Assembly (NCBI RefSeq): GCF_029714425.1
Contig: NZ_CP121668.1
Coordinates: 6,345,501 to 6,409,500, forward strand
Origin: Bradyrhizobium sp. CB2312
Lineage (GTDB): Bacteria; Pseudomonadota; Alphaproteobacteria; Rhizobiales; Xanthobacteraceae
Direction of reading: 5' to 3'
Length of the DNA stretch: 64,000 nt
Part shown: positions 52,334 to 61,836 of the stretch, piece by piece
Layout of the letters: each line of letters begins with the position of its first letter
Position numbering within the stretch: the stretch's first letter is position 1
Made by a program: the position numbers and the translations under genes
Notes under the pieces: generated by a model
Seen by the model: only the letters and a program-made list of their open reading frames with translations
The model's database searches: none
What the model was told of the DNA's origin: nothing

Positions 52334-53638
52334 ATGGCCGCCAAAACGGCTCCGGCTCCGACGCGGACAGGAGCCCTTGTTCGTATGGCGGCCGGCGTAT
52401 CTGCCCTCGCGCTTACCGGCCAGCTCACGCTCGTTGCGGCCATTCCCGTCCTCACGCGGCTGTACTCGCCGGAGGATTTTGGAATCTTTACGATCTATCT
52501 CTCGGTCGTGAACATCCTCGGTGCAATAGCCGGGCTTCGCTTCAGCACCTCCCTGTACGTCGTTGAGGACAGGGCCGGGGCGCTCATCGCGCTCAAGCTC
52601 GTGCTCCTCGCGGTCTGCGGTACCAGCCTGGTCGTGCTTACCGCCGGATACCTGCTCTCGGCCATGATGCCGCCGTCACTGCAACATCTGGTCTGCCTTG
52701 TACCGATCGGGATGGCGGCGGTCGGCGTTGCCGACGCAATGAACTGCTGGTGCTTGCGCTTCAATCACATACGCGACTTCGGCATGGGCCGCCTGATCCT
52801 GCCGGCAACGATGGCGCTGCTCCAGGTGGGCTTTGGCCTCGCCGGCATCGGCGACGATGCAATGGTCCGAGCTCACATCCTGAGCCAGGTCGTGCTGATC
52901 GCATTTCTCTGCATCCGGCTCCTGAAATGGGAAGATATCCGCCACATAAAGCAGGCCTCGTGGCAATCGGTCGCGGCGACGGCGCGGCGGGAGTACAAGT
53001 TTCCTCTGTTCGAGCTGCCCTCGGCCTTCGTGGGATTTGCCATCATCAATCTCCCCGCAATCTTCATAGGCTCGCTGTTCGGTACCGCATTCGCCGGCCA
53101 TTTTGGTGTCGCCGCCCGCCTTGTGACCGGCCCAGTCACCCTGATCGCCTTGCCGCTCAGCAATGTCTTCGTCGCCGAGGCCAGCAAGGGTTTCGATCGT
53201 CAGCATCTGCTCAGCACCGCATTCGGCCTGCTGGCCGTTGCCGCCGTCCTGATCGCTCTGCCGGTACTCGGCCTGGGGTTTGTTTCACCCTTCGTCGTCG
53301 TTCCGCTGCTCGGGCCGTCCTGGATGCCTACAGGTCAAATCATGGCCGCCCTGGCGCTCATGTGCGCCGCGCAGGCCCTGTCGACGCCCATTCAAGAAGT
53401 CCCTACCCTTTTTCGTCGTCAAGAATTGCGCCTGGCCGTCGATGTGGTGCGGGCCATGTTTGTATTTGCGCCGCTCCTGATCGGCGCTCGCCTCGGCCAG
53501 GATCCGTTGCAGGTGATCTTCGCGATGGCTGCAGGAGGAGCTACCGGCTACACCCTGGGAATTGCCGTGGCGCTGATCCTTCTGAGCCGCCCAGGCGGAG
53601 CGCGGCCATCGGGTGCGCCCGTCAATGGGCCCGTATGA
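52334..53638 (+). CDS. Wzx-like polysaccharide flippase
   Basis: 434 residues from ATG 52334, where GAGGAAG is seven bases upstream; an ATG at 52307 and further upstream codons lack one. About twelve membrane helices; the start GVSALALTGQLTLVAAIPVLTRLYSPEDFG is the classic RfbX/Wzx (MATE-like, PST family) N-terminus. It would flip the undecaprenyl-linked repeating unit to the periplasm. A 7-bp hairpin, GCACAAG-CTT-CTTGTGC, lies at 52162-52178 in the leader. Confidence 0.92.
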   Translation: MAAKTAPAPTRTGALVRMAAGVSALALTGQLTLVAAIPVLTRLYSPEDFGIFTIYLSVVNILGAIAGLRFSTSLYVVEDRAGALIALKLVLLAVCGTSLVVLTAGYLLSAMMPPSLQHLVCLVPIGMAAVGVADAMNCWCLRFNHIRDFGMGRLILPATMALLQVGFGLAGIGDDAMVRAHILSQVVLIAFLCIRLLKWEDIRHIKQASWQSVAATARREYKFPLFELPSAFVGFAIINLPAIFIGSLFGTAFAGHFGVAARLVTGPVTLIALPLSNVFVAEASKGFDRQHLLSTAFGLLAVAAVLIALPVLGLGFVSPFVVVPLLGPSWMPTGQIMAALALMCAAQALSTPIQEVPTLFRRQELRLAVDVVRAMFVFAPLLIGARLGQDPLQVIFAMAAGGATGYTLGIAVALILLSRPGGARPSGAPVNGPV

Positions 53639-53823
53639 ACCGGAAGGCCGAGGGCGTGCTGCCCGGCCTTCACGTCGACTTGTGGAGGCATGACATGGAC
53701 GAAAGATCTCGGGCGGAAGCCGCCGAGTCTCCCAGCGCGACCATATGCTTCATGCGAATGAATGATGAGAAGATCTCGCTCCTCTTCATACTGTGACATT
53801 GATACTCGGTCGGTTGCATTCCA

Positions 53824-54741
53824 ATGACGTTACGGCCATTGATTGATACGGACCAAGATCCGGAATCTCCGCCTTTGCAGGCAGCAGCGGCGGCGCAACC
53901 AGTGCTTTTCCTGCTGCCCGGCTCGCTCGGCTACGGAGCCAGCCTCGCAGCCCTCGCCGCTTCGATCCGCGAGATGGCCCATGTTGTTCCGATCCGATAC
54001 CCAGAACTCGGCAAGATATTACAGGGGCAGGACAGCGTTTGCGATATGGCTGCTGCCGCACTGGAGCAGATCAGTCGTGTCCAGCCTCGAGGGTCCGTCA
54101 GACTTCTCGGCCATTCGCTGGGTGGAGCGGTCGCCTTCGAGGTCGCAACGCGACTAGTTGCCTCCGGCCGGTCCGTGACGTTCTTTGGAATTCTCGACAC
54201 CAGCCTCATGGGCGAGCGCAGCTCTGCATGGGAGACGTTGAGCCGCACGGTCCACCGTGTCCGCAGCAACCGCGTCACGGCGTCCCGCATGGTCTGTCGC
54301 GCCTTCGCCAAAGCAGCCGTCGCGATCGGCCGTGAAGCCGACCTCGCCCGGATGATCGATCGCCGTGCAAAGGGCCAGTTCAGCCTTACCACCTTCAGAC
54401 TCAAGCAGGAGTTGCAGGAGGTCTTGCGAGCGAAGGCTTACTTCCGCTGGTTGGCGGAGCCGAAATCGACACTGCCGATATCCGCCGTTCTGTTCCGGTG
54501 CAAGCGGAAGAAAATGCCGCAAGCGCTGGGGTGGGACCGGGCGTTTACGCACGTCGACGTCGTCCCAACCGCAGGGACTCATACTGATCTCGTGATGCCT
54601 CCGTACCTTACAATGAACTTGCACCTCGTCCAGAAGGCGTTGTCGCAAGCCTACTCACCAGCCGAGCTTCCCGATAGAGAGGGGGATTGTTCTCGTGTCC
54701 CTACAAGCAAGTCACAGCCGAACCGAACGAGCGTTCAGTAG
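53824..54741 (+). CDS. Thioesterase-domain alpha/beta hydrolase
   Basis: 305 residues. Oxyanion region LFLLPGSLGYGASLAAL, nucleophile elbow LLGHSLGGAVAFEVA and a likely catalytic His in AGTHTDLV; the usual layout of type-II/NRPS thioesterase domains. It stands with acyl ligase, acyl carrier protein and amide synthases, so it probably transfers or releases an ACP-bound acyl group. The 3' end overlaps the NadE-like gene by 47 bases in another frame. Confidence 0.87.
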   Translation: MTLRPLIDTDQDPESPPLQAAAAAQPVLFLLPGSLGYGASLAALAASIREMAHVVPIRYPELGKILQGQDSVCDMAAAALEQISRVQPRGSVRLLGHSLGGAVAFEVATRLVASGRSVTFFGILDTSLMGERSSAWETLSRTVHRVRSNRVTASRMVCRAFAKAAVAIGREADLARMIDRRAKGQFSLTTFRLKQELQEVLRAKAYFRWLAEPKSTLPISAVLFRCKRKKMPQALGWDRAFTHVDVVPTAGTHTDLVMPPYLTMNLHLVQKALSQAYSPAELPDREGDCSRVPTSKSQPNRTSVQ

Positions 54742-55705
54742 CGACGCCCTGGTCGTTGACGCACCATTGGAGGTCGCGCGCATCGTCGCGTTTTTGCGCG
54801 ACCAGGTTCTTGGCGTGCTTGGCCGACGCGGAGCCATCGTCGGGCTTTCCGGTGGCATCGACAGCTCCGTGGTGGCAGCGCTCTGCGCGCGGGCATTTGG
54901 AAACACGAAGGTCCTGGGGCTGCTCATGCCCGAACGCGACTCGTCCGACGATTCACTGCGGCTGGGTCGGGTCGTTGCCACGCAGCTGCGCTTGACCACG
55001 GTGGTCGAAGACATCGCTCCGGCCCTCGAAGCGTTGGGCGCATACGCACGGCAGCGAGAGGCGATCCAAGCCATCGTACCCGAGTACGGGGCCAACTGGA
55101 AATGCAAGCTGGTATTGGGATCCGTTTTGGAGCGTGACGGTATCAACTTCACGCGCCTGACCGTCCAGGACCCGAACGGCAACACTTCCACCGTACGTCT
55201 TCCGCCCGAGGTCTACCTACAGATCGTCGCCGCAACCAATTACAAGCAACGCGTTCGCAAAATGACGGAGTACTATCACGCCGACCGCCTGAAATACGCG
55301 GTCATCGGCACGCCAAACCGGCTCGAGCATGATCAAGGCTTCTTCGTGAAGCAGGGTGACGGTGATGCGGACGTCATGCCGATTGCGCATCTCTACAAGA
55401 GCCAAGTCTACCAGCTAGCCGAATACCTCGGCATCGACGAGGAAATCAGACGGCGCCCGCCAACATCCGACACCTTCTCGATGCCGCAGAGCCAGGAGGA
55501 ATTCTATTTCGCCGCGCCGTATAAATTAACCGATGTTTGCATGTACGCCGTCAACCACGGCATTTCTGCCGACGAAGTCGCCGATGCCGTCGGCATGGCG
55601 GCAACGCAGGTGCAGAAGGTCTTCAAGGACATCGCTTCGAAGCGCCGGGCGACGCGCTATCTACACGCCCGGCCACTGATTGTGGATGCAGTGATCGAGG
55701 ACTGA
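54695..55705 (+). CDS. nadE: NAD(+) synthase family protein (NadE-like)
   Basis: 336 residues from GTG 54695 with GAGGGGG upstream. N-type ATP pyrophosphatase with P-loop GLSGGIDSSVVAAL (~50-63), GTPNRLEHDQGFFVKQGDGD and IAHLYKSQVYQLAEYL. There is no glutaminase domain, so it needs ammonia or a partner glutaminase. Set between a thioesterase and an AsnB-like gene in a polysaccharide locus, it may amidate a sugar acid or acyl group and not make NAD; homology alone cannot decide. Confidence 0.85.
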   Translation: MSLQASHSRTERAFSSDALVVDAPLEVARIVAFLRDQVLGVLGRRGAIVGLSGGIDSSVVAALCARAFGNTKVLGLLMPERDSSDDSLRLGRVVATQLRLTTVVEDIAPALEALGAYARQREAIQAIVPEYGANWKCKLVLGSVLERDGINFTRLTVQDPNGNTSTVRLPPEVYLQIVAATNYKQRVRKMTEYYHADRLKYAVIGTPNRLEHDQGFFVKQGDGDADVMPIAHLYKSQVYQLAEYLGIDEEIRRRPPTSDTFSMPQSQEEFYFAAPYKLTDVCMYAVNHGISADEVADAVGMAATQVQKVFKDIASKRRATRYLHARPLIVDAVIED

Positions 55706-55710
55706 ACGGC

Positions 55711-57729
55711 ATGTGCGGCATCGCGGGAATCGTGGCGCTGAACGCGAACGCTCCGGGTCCTTCGCGGAAAGCGCTCTTGCGCATGCTGGGGACGCTTGCC
55801 CATCGCGGCCCGGACGAGCGGGGCCTCTACCGGGATGAACGCGCGGGTCTGGCGCACGCGCGGCTCTCGATCATCGACATCAAGGGCGGACAACAACCGC
55901 TCAATGATGCCGGCGGAGCCGCCTGGATCGTATTCAACGGCGAGATCTTCAACTATGTCGAGTTGCGCGCCCAGTTGATCTCACTCGGCCATCACTTCCA
56001 CACCCGCAGTGACACGGAAGTGCTCTTGAAGGCCTATTGCGCCTGGGGCGAGGCGGCGTTCGAACGGATGAACGGACAATGGGCCGTTGCCATCTGGGAC
56101 CCGTCCGCCCGCCGCCTCGTCTTGTCGCGCGACCGGAGCGGAATCTGCCCGCTCTATATCTGCGAGCATCAGGGCCAGCTGTACTTCGCCAGTGAAGTCA
56201 AGGCCATCTTCGCGGCAAATCCAGCCATCCCTCGGGCACTGGACCCAGTAGGCATCGACCAAACCTTCACCTTCTGGAGTACCGTGCCGCCCCAGACCGT
56301 GTTTCAGGGGGTCAGGGAGATTGAACCCGGACACGTCCGCAGTTACGCGCGGGGCGAGGTTCGGGATCACGCATTCTGGACCCCGCGCTATCCCACCTGT
56401 CCCAACGAGCATTTCGGCTCAGACATCAACGACAAGATCGATGCCGTGCGCAATGCGCTGGAAACGGCCACGGCGTTCCGAATGGTGCGGGCCGACGTTC
56501 CCGTGGGAAGCTATCTCTCCGGCGGGCTCGACAGCTCGCTTGTTGCCGCACTCGGGAGCCGCTTCGCAGAAGGCCGCTTTCAGACCTTCTCCTTGCGCTT
56601 TAGCGACGCAGAATATGACGAGACATCCTACCAGCGCCTGATGGCGCGCGCGATCGCAAGCGAGCACCACGAGCTGATGGTCTCTCGCCAGGACATTGCC
56701 GAGGCCTTTCCAAAAGTGATCTACCACACCGAGCGCCCTATCCTGAGGACCGCTCCTGTACCGTTGTTCCTGCTCTCAAAGCTCGTGCGCGAGCGCGGCA
56801 TCAAGGTCGTCCTGACCGGCGAAGGGGCCGACGAAATGTTCGCCGGCTACGATCTGTTTCGAGAGGGCAAGATCCGCCGTTTCTGGGGCCGTCAGCCTTC
56901 GTCGACGCGGCGAGCAGCCCTCTTGAAGCGCCTCTATCCGTATATCTCCCGGTCGCCGGTCCACACGCAGGCCGTCGCTCTCAAGTTCTTCGGGCACGGC
57001 ATTTCCGCGATTGATGCACCTGGCTTCGCTCACCAGCCGCGCTGGCGAAGCACCAGTGCGATCAAACGCCTGTTCTCCGACGATATGCGTGATGTAGCTC
57101 CGCGGGCGGATCCGGTGACCGAATTGCTTGATCGTCTGCCACCGGATTTCGCCCACTGGACCTCGCTCGCACAGGATCAATACCTCGAGACCAAGACCCT
57201 CCTGGCCGGCTACCTGCTCTCCTCCCAGGGAGACAGGATGCTCATGGCACACTCGGTCGAGGGCCGGTTTCCATTCCTTGACGACAATGTCGTCGAGCTC
57301 GCGAACTCGCTTCCCGACGCGTGCAAGCTTCGCATTCTCGATGAGAAGCATGTCCTAAAACGTGTCGCGCAGTCGCAGATGCCACCTGAGATCGTAAAGC
57401 GGAAGAAACAGCCCTACCGCGCTCCCAATGCGCTCTGCTTCGTCGACGGGGGTGGGTCCTCCTATGTCGACGAGGCGCTCTCGCGCAGGAGCATCCGCGC
57501 CGCCAACATCTTCGATCCAGTTGCGGTCGAGCGGCTCCACAGCAAGTGCCGGGCACACGCAGAAGCTGGCGCCGCCGACCTATCCAATTTCGACAACATG
57601 GCGCTCGTCGGCGTGCTGTCCACTCAGCTCCTATTCCAGCAGTTCGTCACAGATCGCCCAGCGGGCGCGGACCGGATCGTGCTTGCCGTTGACGCCGACC
57701 ACCAACACGCATCGGGAGCCTACGCATGA
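55711..57729 (+). CDS. asnB: Asparagine synthase-like glutamine amidotransferase
   Basis: 672 residues. Cys2 (MCGIAGIVAL) is the class-II glutaminase nucleophile; LAHRGPDERG, FNGEIFNYVELR and RSDTEVLL-like TRSDTEVLLKAYCAWG follow. The synthase half has P-loop SYLSGGLDSSLVAAL (~268-282) and GEGADEMFAGY. Five bases after the NadE-like gene and overlapping the ligase gene by four. AsnB homologues in exopolysaccharide loci are thought to form amides on surface sugars; this may be the ammonia or amide donor for that step. Confidence 0.92.
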   Translation: MCGIAGIVALNANAPGPSRKALLRMLGTLAHRGPDERGLYRDERAGLAHARLSIIDIKGGQQPLNDAGGAAWIVFNGEIFNYVELRAQLISLGHHFHTRSDTEVLLKAYCAWGEAAFERMNGQWAVAIWDPSARRLVLSRDRSGICPLYICEHQGQLYFASEVKAIFAANPAIPRALDPVGIDQTFTFWSTVPPQTVFQGVREIEPGHVRSYARGEVRDHAFWTPRYPTCPNEHFGSDINDKIDAVRNALETATAFRMVRADVPVGSYLSGGLDSSLVAALGSRFAEGRFQTFSLRFSDAEYDETSYQRLMARAIASEHHELMVSRQDIAEAFPKVIYHTERPILRTAPVPLFLLSKLVRERGIKVVLTGEGADEMFAGYDLFREGKIRRFWGRQPSSTRRAALLKRLYPYISRSPVHTQAVALKFFGHGISAIDAPGFAHQPRWRSTSAIKRLFSDDMRDVAPRADPVTELLDRLPPDFAHWTSLAQDQYLETKTLLAGYLLSSQGDRMLMAHSVEGRFPFLDDNVVELANSLPDACKLRILDEKHVLKRVAQSQMPPEIVKRKKQPYRAPNALCFVDGGGSSYVDEALSRRSIRAANIFDPVAVERLHSKCRAHAEAGAADLSNFDNMALVGVLSTQLLFQQFVTDRPAGADRIVLAVDADHQHASGAYA

Positions 57730-59291
57730 TGAACGATCCCGTGCCGCTCCTGCGTGATTACCTAGTCCACTCGACCCGCCGCAACGGCGCCAAGGTCGCA
57801 CTCGTGTGTGACGGTCAGCGGGTGACCTACGACCAGCTCGAGGCGCGGTCGAACTCGGTCGCACACCATCTGGTAGAAGCCGGCGTAGGGCGAGGCGATC
57901 GCGTGGTCATCTTCGCCGACAACACTGTCGAGGCAGCCGTCAGCTTCTGGGCCGTGCTCAAAGCCAACGCGATCGTGTGCCTCATCAATCCCCTCACGAA
58001 ACGCGACAAGCTTTGCTATCTCCTGAACGACTGCCAGCCGGCTGCACTTATCGCGCAAGCGCGCCTTTACGAGACGTTCCACCAACCAGCGAACCATTGT
58101 CCCTCCTTGCACCGGGTCATCGTGTCCGGCACGATCGACGATACCGATCTGAACGCACTGCCGCATGCCGTCCGGTGGAGTGTCGCAACAGCGAGCACCC
58201 ACAACACAGCTCCGGCGCGCCGCTGCATCGACATCGACCTCGCCGCGATCGTGTACACCTCGGGATCGACCGGTGAGCCCAAAGGGGTGATGCTGACGCA
58301 CCGAAACATGATGACGGCGTGCACGTCCATAGCGTCATATCTGGATGTGCGCGAGGATGAGGTCATCCTCAACGCCCTGCCCCTCGCCTTCGATTACGGC
58401 CTGTACCAGATGATCATGGCTGTTCGTTCCGGAGCACGCCTCGTTCTGGAGCGCTCGTTCGCCTACCCTGCCGAGGTACTTCGGCATATCGCGGAAGAGA
58501 GAGTGACGGGCTTTCCCGGCGTGCCCACCATGTTCTCGACTCTGCTTCAGCTGGACCTGAAGAGTTGCGATCTTTCCAGCATTCGCTACGTGACCAGTAC
58601 CGGCGCCGCGCTACCGGTCCAGCACCTGCGCCAATTGAGAGATACGTTTCCCGGCGCACGCATCTACTCCATGTACGGACTGACCGAATGCAAACGCTGC
58701 ACCTATCTTCCGCCTGAAGATCTCGACCGGAAACCGTCGAGCGTCGGAATTGCGATCCCGAACACGGAAATGTGGATCGTCGACGAGCGCGGCCAGCGGG
58801 TGGGACCCGGCATTGCCGGCCAGCTCGTCATTCGCGGTGCGACGGTCATGAAAGGCTACTGGCGAAAGCCAGAGGCTACCGCGAGGCGACTGAAGCCTGG
58901 GCCGCTTCCCGGCGAGCAAGTGCTGTATACTGGCGATTACTGCGAAATGGACGCGGAGGGATATCTCTACTTCATCAGCCGCAGCGACGAGATCATCAAA
59001 TCGCGAGGCGAGAAGGTCGCGCCCAAGGAGGTCGAGAGCGCATTGCTGGACATTCCCGGAATACGGGAGGCGGCGGTCGTGGGCGTTCCCGACGACCTGC
59101 TCGGCCACGCCATCAAGGCGTTTGTGGTCGTCGACGTCGACCAGGAGCAACCTATAAGCGAGAAGCAGATCAAGCAGGAGTGCCAGAAGCGCCTCGAGAG
59201 CTTCATGGTCCCCAAATACATCGTTATCGTACCGGAATTGGCGCGGACGAACGTAGGCAAGATCAACAAGAGAGAACTCATCACGGGATGA
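57726..59291 (+). CDS. AMP-dependent acyl ligase (ANL superfamily)
   Basis: 521 residues, ATGA overlap with the AsnB-like gene. Adenylation motifs: IVYTSGSTGEPKGVMLTH (A3), MYGLTECKRCTYLPP (A5), GDYCEMDAEGYLYFISRSDE (A7/A8) and catalytic Lys in TNVGKINKREL (A10). It activates a carboxylic acid as acyl-AMP and probably loads the acyl carrier protein encoded next. Similar ligases occur in exosortase-linked polysaccharide loci. Confidence 0.92.
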   Translation: MMNDPVPLLRDYLVHSTRRNGAKVALVCDGQRVTYDQLEARSNSVAHHLVEAGVGRGDRVVIFADNTVEAAVSFWAVLKANAIVCLINPLTKRDKLCYLLNDCQPAALIAQARLYETFHQPANHCPSLHRVIVSGTIDDTDLNALPHAVRWSVATASTHNTAPARRCIDIDLAAIVYTSGSTGEPKGVMLTHRNMMTACTSIASYLDVREDEVILNALPLAFDYGLYQMIMAVRSGARLVLERSFAYPAEVLRHIAEERVTGFPGVPTMFSTLLQLDLKSCDLSSIRYVTSTGAALPVQHLRQLRDTFPGARIYSMYGLTECKRCTYLPPEDLDRKPSSVGIAIPNTEMWIVDERGQRVGPGIAGQLVIRGATVMKGYWRKPEATARRLKPGPLPGEQVLYTGDYCEMDAEGYLYFISRSDEIIKSRGEKVAPKEVESALLDIPGIREAAVVGVPDDLLGHAIKAFVVVDVDQEQPISEKQIKQECQKRLESFMVPKYIVIVPELARTNVGKINKRELITG

Positions 59292-59343
59292 TATTCAGAC
59301 CAGGACTGAACGGCCCAAGAACTTCAGATGGAGCATGAATGCA

Positions 59344-59622
59344 ATGACACTCGTCTCGCCGCTGGATCCCCTAAAGAAGCAAATTCGCGCATTCCTGACC
59401 GCCAATTTCTACATCAGCGACGTCGCCGCATTGAAGGACGATGCTTCCCTTCTCGACCAAGGGATCATCGACTCGACAGGGGTGCTCGAGGTCGTTGGAT
59501 TCATCGAGACGACCTTCGGCATCGCGGTCGACGATAGCGAGATCCTGCCTGAGAACCTCGATACCATACAGGGCATGGCAAGCTACATCGACGGCAAAAT
59601 CAGCGCCACCGTCGATACGTGA
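59344..59622 (+). CDS. Acyl carrier protein
   Basis: 92 residues from ATG 59344, which has GGAG ten bases upstream; ATG 59335 would be too close to that site. The phosphopantetheine Ser is in LDQGIIDSTGVLEVV, preceded by Asp and followed by the helix 2 pattern. The four-helix layout and acidic composition are standard. It is the likely substrate of the ligase upstream. Confidence 0.9.
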   Translation: MTLVSPLDPLKKQIRAFLTANFYISDVAALKDDASLLDQGIIDSTGVLEVVGFIETTFGIAVDDSEILPENLDTIQGMASYIDGKISATVDT

Positions 59623-59935
59623 GCAGTCCGGCGATTGAAGCAAGCGAGCGATCCGGTGGCTCGATAGCAGCTTGACACTCGGGCTCCGTTGGGCCTCGAG
59701 CGTACCGCGACGTCGCTGTTCGGAGACGGGTCTCCCACGTCAGTCGGTGGGCCAGGATCAAACGCTCGTTTTCGAAAGAGGTACGCAGCGAACGAATAAT
59801 CTTCCGGCATATTCGCAGCGCGAGCGCGACGTTTTCATTCAAACGCACGAAGACGCAGGCACTGGTTTGCTCCTAGTTTTTCCTGGCGACGATGCCTCGG
59901 TCATTCTGCACAGTATCGAGTACAGGGAGGTGAAG
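59623..59935. other. Gap between ACP and nucleotidyltransferase genes
   Basis: 313 bases with no convincing gene. The nucleotidyltransferase frame is open back to 59672 but the extension is not protein-like. It may hold an internal promoter. Confidence 0.5.
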
Positions 59936-60652
59936 ATGAAAGCGGTAGTTCAGTGCGGCGGCAAAGGAACCCGGCTTCGCCCGCATACGTCCATTTTGCC
60001 AAAACCTTTGATGCCGATTGGCGCGCGTCCGGTCCTCGAACTCGTTCTCAAATGGCTGAGGCGAAACGGGATCGCCGACGTTTACGTCACGACCGGCTAT
60101 CTCGGCCATTTGATCCGCAGCGTCTGCGGCGATGGCAACCAGTGGAATATGCGGATCACCTACACGCAAGAGCTCGAACCCCTCGGCACCATCGGTCCAT
60201 TGTCATTGCTCCGAGAACAACTCGACGAGCCGTTCCTGGTCCTCAACGGCGATGTGCTGACTGACCTGAACTTGAGCCAGCTCATCCACAATCACCGAAA
60301 GTCCGACGCCCACATCACCATCGCCACTTCAGTTCGCCACACGAAGATGGACTTCGGCGTGATTGATGAAACGGACGGGCATGTGATCGGGTTTCGCGAG
60401 AAGCCGGAACTGACGAATCTCGTCAGCATGGGGATCTACTGCATGAACCCCGTCGTTCTCGAACGCATTCCGTCGGGCGTTCCGTTCGGATTCGACGACT
60501 TGATGTTCCAGATGCTCGAGGACGAGGCCCGAGTGAACGTCTTCAAGCACACTGGCCTTTGGCTCGACATCGGCCGGGTCGACGACTTCCTGAAAGCCCA
60601 GGACATTGCGTGGGACGAGCAGTCCGCGGCATTCGCAATTGCGGCTGCGTGA
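59936..60652 (+). CDS. Sugar-phosphate nucleotidyltransferase
   Basis: 238 residues from ATG 59936 with AGGGAGGTG upstream. Signature VVQCGGKGTRLRPHTSILPK (nucleotide and metal binding), LVLNGDVLTDLNL (metal Asp) and FREKPELTNLVSMGIYCM. It forms an NDP-sugar from a sugar-1-phosphate, most like the short mannose/heptose/glucose-1-phosphate transferases. It starts the last subgroup of the locus. Confidence 0.92.
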   Translation: MKAVVQCGGKGTRLRPHTSILPKPLMPIGARPVLELVLKWLRRNGIADVYVTTGYLGHLIRSVCGDGNQWNMRITYTQELEPLGTIGPLSLLREQLDEPFLVLNGDVLTDLNLSQLIHNHRKSDAHITIATSVRHTKMDFGVIDETDGHVIGFREKPELTNLVSMGIYCMNPVVLERIPSGVPFGFDDLMFQMLEDEARVNVFKHTGLWLDIGRVDDFLKAQDIAWDEQSAAFAIAAA

Positions 60653-60696
60653 TGTGCGGCATCACCTGCACAAGGAAATAACGGGAAGAGGAACAC

Positions 60697-61836
60697 ATGC
60701 TGTTGGTATCAGAACCGACCCTTGGACCTGATGAAAAGGAAGCTCTTGTCGCGGCGATCGATAGCGGCTGGATCACCATGGGAGATCGGGTGCGCGAATT
60801 CGAGCAAACATTTGCATCCATGCATGGTGCCGACGAAGCAGTTGCGGTCGGTTCGTGCACGGCCGCGCTTCACCTGATCCTGCATGCACTCGGGATCGGT
60901 CCGGGCGATGAGGTGCTCGTTCCGTCTCTCACGTTCGTTGCTACCGCCAATGCCGTGCTCTACGTCGGAGCACGGCCCGTGTTCGTCGATATCGAATCCG
61001 GAGCAGTCCCCCTGATGTCCGTGGCCGATGCACAGCGAAAATGCACGTCGCGGACGAAGGCGGTGATCCTGATGCACTTTGCCGGCTATCTCGCCGATCG
61101 TGAGGAATGGCAAGCCTTCGCCCGCAGCAAGGGCCTGCTCCTGATCGAGGACGCCGCACACGCGCCCGGCGTGAAGGGCGTCGGCACGTTTGGCGATGCA
61201 GCCGCTTTCTCATTCTACGGCAACAAGAACATGACGACCGCCGAAGGCGGCGCAATCATAACGCGACACCGGATCCTGAACGACATGATCAAGCGAGCCA
61301 GGTCGCACGGGATGACCAGCAACACGCGCCAACGTCTCGTCAGCCGCAGCCCCGAATACGATGTGACCATTCTCGGCTTCAACTACCGCATGGACGAATT
61401 GCGCGCCGCAGTCGGTCTGGTGCAACTGCGGAAGTTGCAGGGCTGGAACGACACGAGGCGCCGCCTGTCGTTGCATTATCGGCGGCGCCTTGCCGAGCGC
61501 TGTCCATCGGTTCTAGTACCATTCAAGGCATCGTGGACATCGGCTCACCATCTGCTCCCGGTCGTGCTTCCTGCGGCCAGCGCCAGGCAGCCGCTGATCG
61601 AGCACTTGAGCAAGCGCGGCGTTCAGACGACCATTCACTATCCACCCGTGCACCGTTTGACGTTCTATCAGGATCTGTGCCCAGGCATCAGCCTGCCCAA
61701 CACCGAGGATTTTTGCGGGCGTGAGCTCACTCTGCCGCTTCATCCTGCAATGACCACAGCCGATGTCGATCACGTGGCCGACAGCCTCGCGGATGGACTT
61801 CGTGCCAGCTGTCCCGCGGAGGTCGTACAGGCATGA
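60697..61836 (+). CDS. DegT/DnrJ/EryC1/StrS-family sugar aminotransferase
   Basis: 379 residues, PLP fold type I: ALHLILHALGIGPGDEVLVPSL near the N-terminus, LIEDAAHAPGV (PLP ring Asp) and Schiff-base Lys in FSFYGNKNMTTAEGG. It aminates a keto-sugar bound to a nucleotide, so the repeat unit probably holds an amino-deoxy sugar that the amide-forming genes could acylate. GAAGAGG precedes the ATG. Confidence 0.93.
   Translation: MLLVSEPTLGPDEKEALVAAIDSGWITMGDRVREFEQTFASMHGADEAVAVGSCTAALHLILHALGIGPGDEVLVPSLTFVATANAVLYVGARPVFVDIESGAVPLMSVADAQRKCTSRTKAVILMHFAGYLADREEWQAFARSKGLLLIEDAAHAPGVKGVGTFGDAAAFSFYGNKNMTTAEGGAIITRHRILNDMIKRARSHGMTSNTRQRLVSRSPEYDVTILGFNYRMDELRAAVGLVQLRKLQGWNDTRRRLSLHYRRRLAERCPSVLVPFKASWTSAHHLLPVVLPAASARQPLIEHLSKRGVQTTIHYPPVHRLTFYQDLCPGISLPNTEDFCGRELTLPLHPAMTTADVDHVADSLADGLRASCPAEVVQA

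Noticed and set aside
53635..53796. 53-residue frame overlapping the flippase stop as ATGA
   Set aside because: Coupled-looking start, but no signal peptide, domain or protein-like composition; too weak to list as a gene.
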